NCBI GenBank assembly: GCA_032622095.1
Contig: CP136069.1
Coordinates: 32,582,194 to 32,646,193, forward strand
Direction: 5' to 3'
Source of the DNA: Siphonodentalium dalli
Taxonomy: Eukaryota; Mollusca; Scaphopoda; Gadilida; Siphonodentaliidae
DNA length: 64,000 nucleotides
Notes under the pieces: generated by a model
What the model saw: only the letters and a program-made list of their open reading frames with translations
Told to the model about the DNA's origin: nothing
Databases searched by the model: none
Program-made: the position numbers and the translations under genes
In this document: piece by piece, positions 58,291-64,000 of the stretch
How positions within the stretch are numbered: the first letter of the stretch is position 1
Layout of the letters: every line of letters begins with the position of its first letter

Positions 58291-59632
58291 TAGGTCCGTT
58301 ATCTCCAGACGGTTTACGATTGCGGGTCTAATGTGCTACTAGCATGGAAAAACTCCTTTATTTATTGATAATTGAATATATAACTATTAGTGCATACACT
58401 GCATAGGCATGTTTTAATCGGCATTGTGGCTTCCATTATTGCTATACTAATGTGGATGTTTGCAGTTCTAGCATCGTGTAGCAGAACATTGACATATATA
58501 CCATCAAATGATTGGATGTCAGTTTGAAATTCGGTCCTAATTAGGCAATTTGACATTATATGATGTCGTTACTTGCGAGAAATTAATGAACAGTTACTAT
58601 CTTAATGTCCCTAGTTTCTTCAGATACGGATCATGTTGGACACAATGACATATATGTACGAACAAAAAAGCTACAGCAGTCATACCATGTGATTTTATTG
58701 CAACTCAGAAGTTGGTCGTTTTATCGGAACAGTTCTGTTTATTTTGGCGGCCATTTTGGTCTTCATCATCGGTTTTACGTCGCCAATTGCCTTATACGTA
58801 TTAAGATACAGACTCCATCCAAGACAAGGCCATATTACATAAAGCACTCGCGATGATCTAGTCCGGTTACCATACATCTGGTGTATAGAGTGTCAATATA
58901 AAAATTGGCGGCCATCTTGGACGCAATCTTGGATGTTATTACCTTCTTAATCTAGGATTTGAACGATGTTTTAAATTATCAGTGTCGCCGTACGATTCTA
59001 CACAACATGAAAAGGTAAAACTGTGCATTGTCAATTTATTTGGTGGACACAAACTGCATGGGCACATATATGTGGTTATTTGTGAAATTGGGGGGAGGGT
59101 TAAGTTTTTGTCTATTATGTCAATACTTGGAAAGATATAATGTAAGTATGAACATCATTATATAGGGGGTACCCTTCCATTTCCAAAAATATATAACTTG
59201 GAAGAATTCGACAGATATGCTATCTTTGCACAGAGTTGACGCACAACACTTTGTCTGAATCGCCATGAATGTTTGACGCGTCACGCTACATATTTTACCA
59301 TGACGTCACGAAATCAGAACGAAAGCAGAAAAACGATGTTGAATCTGATTAAGTGTCTATATTCGTTCCATAATTTGCAAATATGTTTACAATCTTTCCG
59401 ATGTTGATGCCCTGTTAACCAGTTGGCTAATGCCTGTTAACCTCTGAAAATATGTCATTTTTTAGGTAGGGTACCCTATGAAACATAGTGAAAAGTTAAA
59501 TTTTGCCACCTATCTCGGCTCGGCGCCCTCTGAATTCGAAAACTAGAGTAATTTTCCCATAAGAAAATGATGGTCGCATAAATTCCCCCGATGTGCGACG
59601 ATCACCCCCCAGCACAGCCTAGACTATAAACA
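58291..59632. repeat. Right arm of large inverted repeat
   Basis: Inverted match to the left arm, ending CCCAGCACAGCCTAGACTA at about 59,632. It lacks the 360-bp tandem copy of the left arm. No obvious target duplication flanks the ends (left ACATTAA, right TAAACATT). Confidence 0.85.
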
Positions 59633-59875
59633 TTCAGCGAAAACCTCACATGCTAGGCGAGCGCTCTATATATATGGTGAATTAAAGTAGCACCTGGGAG
59701 TGTACACATCCTTGCAAATATGGGCCCGATCCGGTTGTATGCTGTGCCCTCTCTCTCTACCTGAATTAGAAGTCCTCAAGAATGAGTATCGAGTACTCTG
59801 AATTCCACAAGGGTGCTATATATGCGACCCACTGATTCCATTCAAGTTAAAAAATATGTAAAAAATAGAATGTTG

Positions 59876-60205
59876 AGGGGACGGGTCGCTATTACTAAGG
59901 TCCGTTATTCCTATTGTCGTTATTCCGAAAGTCCGCTATTCCGAAGGTCCGCTATTCCGATTGTCCGCTACTCCGAATTTGCACTTTACGAACACAATCT
60001 ATGTGACGGAAGGATTTATAAATCGCCTATATATTACGCATTATAGACATAATAAAATATTGCTAGGTACTATCGGCGGAATAATGTTCCACTTAAAAAT
60101 ATTGGACAAAATATAAAAACTTTCGGAATAGCGGACCCTCGAAACGTCAAATGCAAGTTATGACGAGGTCCGTTATACCGATGATTCGTTATTCCGAATG
60201 TCCAT
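59876..60205. repeat. Short-motif repeat cluster (CCGCTATTCCGAA)
   Basis: GGTCCGCTATTCCGAA-like words recur at about 21-bp spacing over 59,885-59,985 and reappear in both orientations at 60,120-60,205. A related cluster is at 63,855-63,950. Looks like a small foldback element with an AT-rich centre. Confidence 0.65.
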
Positions 60206-60446
60206 TATTTTGTTTCAATAGGATAGCATGCATAATTGTGATCCTATGCTTCCATCATATTATATGGTATTAATAATAAAGACAAATAATGCTAATATAT
60301 ACATTCAGGAATATGTTTTCTTAAATGGTATAACTCATATAATATTTACATTATGTATATGTAATATAATACTCGCGTCATGGTTGCATTATAAACGCTA
60401 ATTTTAAGAAAATTCTCAATATTTTCAATATACTTATATTAATCAG

Positions 60447-60645
60447 TGACAGCTCTGTAGAATTTTCCCAGTATACATCGGGATATAGGTTTCTCGCAGG
60501 TCGTTAAGTTCTGTACACAACATAACCAAATGGTATTCATCACAGACATTTTCGCCACATAACGGGCATTTCTTGTCTTTACATGTACGTTCATTCCATC
60601 TGCATTTGTCCACCGGTAGTCTGTGATTGGCTGTTCTAAATTACA
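60447..60645 (-). pseudogene. LINE-G fragment: C-terminal zinc knuckle of a LINE-B/C-type ORF2
   Basis: A minus-strand frame reads FRTANHRLPVDKCRWNE, KKCPLCGENVCDEYHLVMLC and ELNDLRETYIPMY, then stops near 60,449. It aligns with LINE-C RTRNHRLAIETSSW, CTLCGKSIGSEYH and IPRYYY. Only about 65 codons survive. It is probably the 3' part of the same old element as 62,560-63,480, separated by later insertions. Confidence 0.75.
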
Positions 60646-60792
60646 GTAGATAAGTAGCCAGATGAGAGGGCATATATTACTAAGTATCGGCTCAATCTGA
60701 CAGAATCATTTCTGTTTGAGATAGACATATTCGGCTGAATTCTGGTCTCAGGTCTGGACCACCCTAAAAATCAGAGTGTTCCATGTCAGGAC

Positions 60793-61315
60793 TTGGTCTC
60801 GCGAGACCACTGGTCCCAAGCTGGGATCGGCGCATTATTGCACAATCAACGACAATACACGACAATCTATGGACAAAAGCGTGATGCGCGCTGCATTGAG
60901 ATTGGTGTGTTGGTGCCACCAAACATGAGCACGTGGAAGCGGCTTATCCCCCTGTCGTATAGCGGTATACGTATGCCGTCGCCGTTCGACAAGGATCACG
61001 GGGCAGGAGTGGTGCGGATTTCTCACCATTTATGCGGATGTCACGACGTTGTCAGTTTTATGGGTGGAGGAAAGTCTACGCAGAGAGTAAATTTCACCGA
61101 GAAATTACTCCGCTGTGTGTAGAAAACACCGACCCCGGAAAGGGACCGACAAACGTGCCCAGATACACGAATCAGATTATCCTCACTTAGAGTGGATCGC
61201 GAATCCGCGCTTTTCGGCACTCGAACCAGCTTCGTCAGCGCTAGACGGCAAAAGGCGGCATAATGTCCCGATCATTCTGCCGACGGGACCACCGTCCTTT
61301 ACAATCAATGTTTAG
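60793..61315 (+). other. GC-richer open region of unknown nature
   Basis: Two overlapping plus frames, 60,793-61,122 (109 codons) and 61,115-61,315 (66 codons), lie in a patch clearly richer in G and C than its surroundings. Residues include GVVRISHHLCGCHDVVSF and HNVPIILPTGPPSFTINV. I recognise no domain. It interrupts LINE-G. It may be part of an unknown mobile element, a captured exon or chance. Confidence 0.25.
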
Positions 61316-61865
61316 TGTAAAATATTGTCTGTTCAGATCAAGAACTATATAGTTTTCAACTTTGAGTCAAAATATTACACAGAAATTACATTCAGCTCTT
61401 GAAATCATTTCGAACCATTATTATTGGGGATATCAAGTGGGAATTTCCAACAACTGGAAATAGTGAGGTACCTGTGCAATGTAATTTCGCGGACTTGGGA
61501 GCAATAAGTTGAAAATTTAGAAAGATTCTAACTAACTATCGCCGTGATTGAAAATTATTTTCCAGAAAATGTAATGGTCACAACGGGGGGGGGGCTATTA
61601 TCAGGGTGGAGGGGTCAGGGGTCAGGAAATGTTTCGCGGACACTATGCGCTTTTTTTATTTTTTCCGCTCTCTCTGTACCCAGCACCCCCTAATTTCATT
61701 TTTTTCCGATTCTGGGAAAGGGACCCACCCACTCCAAACGGCTTCAAATGACTATTTTAATCAGTTTTCCTGATTCTATCCGACGAATGTTCCGTATCAT
61801 GATTATGGAAGCATTCCTACTTTTTATTTACCAACAAGACTGTAAAGATACAAAATAATTCTCTA
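61316..61865. other. No gene; poly-G and pyrimidine tracts
   Basis: No gene recognised. G-run near 61,585 and a T-rich tract near 61,655. Confidence 0.5.
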
Positions 61866-61869
61866 ATAA

Positions 61870-62235
61870 ATGTTGGCGATGGCTGCTGGTGGCCATGTTT
61901 GTTTTAAAAACAATTGGGTTAAAATGGAGGCTCCCATCTAGAGGTCACTTCGAAGATCCATATGAAGTTTGGTGACGATTGGGTGAGAAAGGTGACATGT
62001 AAGGTGTGCTAAAGGATTTGGTCTTATGAAGAGTAAAATCCAAGATGGCCGCTGGCAGCCCTTTTTCTTTTCTTTTTTTTACAAAATTCGGGAAAAAATG
62101 CATGGTAGGCACACATCGAGAGGTCACACCGAAGATCCATATGGAGGTTGGTGATGATAGGATGAGGGATAAGCTCTGCGGAGCGTTTTATAAAATGATT
62201 TAGTGATGCAAAGAGTAAAATCCAATATGGTTTTC
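61870..62235. repeat. Two diverged tandem units of about 180 bp
   Basis: Shared blocks: AGAGGTCAC, CGAAGATCCATATG, GGTTGGTGA and AGAGTAAAATCCAAGATGG. The CCAAGATGGCCGC word also occurs in the large inverted repeat at 54.4 kb, but the rest does not match. Confidence 0.65.
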
Positions 62236-62559
62236 ATAAAGGTGATTCTATTTTATTATGTTTCTTTGAGTAGTCTATATTTATTTAAAGAGTTCAGTGA
62301 AGTGTTTAGATTTATTTGAAGAATCTATTATTGTGTTATGTTTTCATTTATATCATGTTGAATAAATGATTTTTAATAGAACTATTTAAATCTGAGCCTT
62401 TCCTTGTCAATGGGCATTGATAGATCCTTGATAAAACATTTAGCAAGCTGCCCTCATTATTAACTGATGGTGAACTCAAACCCCAATACCAAGAGTTAAG
62501 TGCATACCTATTACATAATAGAAGCATTCTTAAAACATTTTGTCCCATTATTTTGAAGA

Positions 62560-63480
62560 TAAATTACGTACCTTTTAAGGTTTTATCATCCATACAGCCC
62601 ATTGTTTCGGAAAATGCCCACTACTCAAAATGAGATTGAAAATGCGGACATTTTACCGAACGATTCTTTGATATATTCGTTGAAAATTTATCCGTCCCTA
62701 TACTGCCTTACCGTTCTTGAGCTTGCTTATAACAATACAAATTACTTCCGGTGTTATAGGTCTGTTTAGATGCTACTCAAAATGTTCGTCGAAGTCCATA
62801 TTTACATAGTCAGAAACATCCGATTCATCATTCCAGCAGTTTATGTTTAAATCCTGAAAGAACTCCTCGAATTGTACTATTGTGACGTTTCCTCTGCATT
62901 TGTGTTCGGCTGGTTATCGGAACACACTTTGTCAAGTCTGTCCCAGAATGACTTATATGAATACCTAGATGCATCTCGAAGTTCTGAAACCTGCTTTACT
63001 CGCATTTCTTTATTTGTTCTATCCATAACCCCTCTATACTTCGCGCAAGATTGTTTCATTATATCCTTATCTATAATCGATTTTGTTATATTGTACTAGC
63101 GCTTTGATTGGTTGAATTGATTGACAGTCACCATCGAACCAAGTTGTGTCTTTGCGCATATAATCCCTCGTTTTGTTTTGGGGTTTATAAGTTCCCAATG
63201 TTCGACCGGCCGCCGTTTTCAGAGTTCTCGTTATGTGCCAGCACATATAGCATCAATATCTGTTTGGGGTAAACAAATCATTAAGTTCACCAAGAATAAG
63301 TTTAATTTCGTCGGAATTAATATTTTTGGGTCACATTCTCCATGTCTGTGGGTCCCATCATTTCATTTTTATCATTGTTCACCAACAGTAGGGTTCTCGC
63401 GGGTGAAATTATTTGGTATATATCGATTAGGGAAATCAAAATTTAACACCAACTGTATAGCTTCATGTATATTTGAGAAT
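62560..63480 (-). pseudogene. LINE-G fragment: linker and RT start of a LINE-B/C-type ORF2
   Basis: Minus-strand frames give TRDYMRKDTTWFDGDC (compare LINE-C MPWFTRDC), SYKSFWDRLDKVCSDNQ, NMDFDEHFE and ISKLKNGKAV, ending with WAFSETMG-like sequence that corresponds to the FPxxW block. Several stops and frame changes. Upstream endonuclease sequence is not convincingly seen. The plus-strand ORF 63,121-63,492 is a shadow. Confidence 0.65.
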
Positions 63481-63557
63481 AAAGAACAGTGAACATGTTT
63501 GCTATTATCCCCGCTCTGTCGCATAGCAGTGACTAGTTCGATGGCAGAAACTCATAG

Positions 63558-63637
63558 CAGTGATTGGTTAGCTGATAGAGCTTGCGTTGCGAGGGGACTG
63601 AACTCTGCCTTGAAGCTTGGATCGATCCCAGTCGCTG
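63558..63637 (+). repeat. tRNA-like sequence, probable SINE head
   Basis: 80 nt whose ends CAGTGAT and GTCGCTG form a 7-bp acceptor-like stem with two G-U pairs. TGGTTAGCTGATAGAGC resembles the Pol III A box and GGATCGATCCC the B box, about 50 bp apart. No clear anticodon arm, so a functional tRNA is unlikely; a tRNA-derived SINE is more plausible. Confidence 0.4.
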
Positions 63638-63712
63638 GATCCGAAGTAACTCCGACTGAGCGTCAATTTTCCCTTTCAAGACGGGAGCTGCGCTGGTGCA
63701 GAATTCAATATC

Positions 63713-63955
63713 ATGTGCCAGTGCATTAGCTTATATATCCGAGTCGCCAATTTTGGAGCCACGCACATACAAGAGGATGCCCTGGCTTACAAGGTCGATG
63801 TAAATATTGTTAGGCCAATGTATTCTCTTATATATGGGACGCTGCCTATATAGAGAATGGGGAAACCTTCGGAATAGCGGACCTTCGGCATAACCGACAT
63901 TTGGAATAGCGGACATTTGAAAAGCGGGTTTGGAATAATGGACTGTACTCTAATG
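63713..63955. repeat. Repeat related to the piggyBac-like MITE core and to the CCGCTATTCCGAA cluster
   Basis: GTGCCAGTGCATTAGCTTAT and GGCCAATGTATTCTCTTATA resemble, in the same order, the hairpin core of the MITE at 15,060-15,155. 63,855-63,950 then repeats GGAATAGCGGAC motifs as at 59.9 kb. Confidence 0.5.
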
Positions 63956-64000
63956 TTGAGCTAATTTCACACAAATGTTAGACGGATGTTGAATGTTTTC

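Overview
This is eukaryotic, almost certainly invertebrate animal, DNA. It is AT-rich and made mostly of transposable elements in different states of decay. I see no bacterial-style operons and no multi-exon host gene that I can support. The element mix is L2/CR1/jockey-group LINEs (some with an SGNH-esterase ORF1), a Ngaro-like tyrosine-recombinase retrotransposon with split direct repeats, a Penelope-like fragment, Helitron-type 3' ends and arrays of 120-150 bp monomers resembling the pearl elements of bivalves. This fits a lophotrochozoan, perhaps a mollusc, but the phylum is inference only.

Layout. 1-9,033: LINE-B (about 5 kb, esterase ORF1, then endonuclease and reverse transcriptase, several frameshifts) sits inside a (TA)n tract between two copies of LINE-A arranged tail to tail. 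9,060-17,430: diverged monomer arrays, a Penelope-like fragment, a Helitron-type end containing a nested LINE 3' end (LINE-D), and a piggyBac-like MITE. 17,629-22,747: the Ngaro-like element on the minus strand (A1 - gag - RNase H remnant - recombinase - B1 - A2 - B2), with its RT deleted and its A1 repeat split by a 1.1 kb insertion. 22,900-27,010: hairpins, a second Helitron-type copy, and LINE-F with endonuclease and C-terminal domains but most of the RT missing. 30,131-34,860: LINE-C, the best preserved element, with both ORFs intact and separated by one in-frame UAG. 36,127-38,165: a 27-bp minisatellite and a third Helitron-type end.

39,777-50,895 is a 6,549-bp tandem duplication carrying LINE-E (esterase ORF1 and frameshifted ORF2). 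The second copy lacks 1,979 bp, including a 1.1 kb minisatellite of 27-bp units. 51,540-53,450 is a foldback structure. 53,738-59,632 is a large inverted repeat with arms of about 1.3-1.6 kb and no recognisable gene in its spacer. 59,876 to the end holds short-motif repeats, scattered pieces of another LINE (LINE-G) and a tRNA-like SINE head.

What works together: LINE-C ORF1 (coiled coil, RRM, C-terminal domain) and ORF2 (APE endonuclease, RT, zinc knuckle) form one complete retrotransposition unit and are the only plausibly functional proteins here. Elements such as the monomer arrays, MITE and SINE-like sequence would depend on enzymes encoded elsewhere. Boundaries of decayed repeats are approximate, and all family assignments rest on motif recognition by eye.
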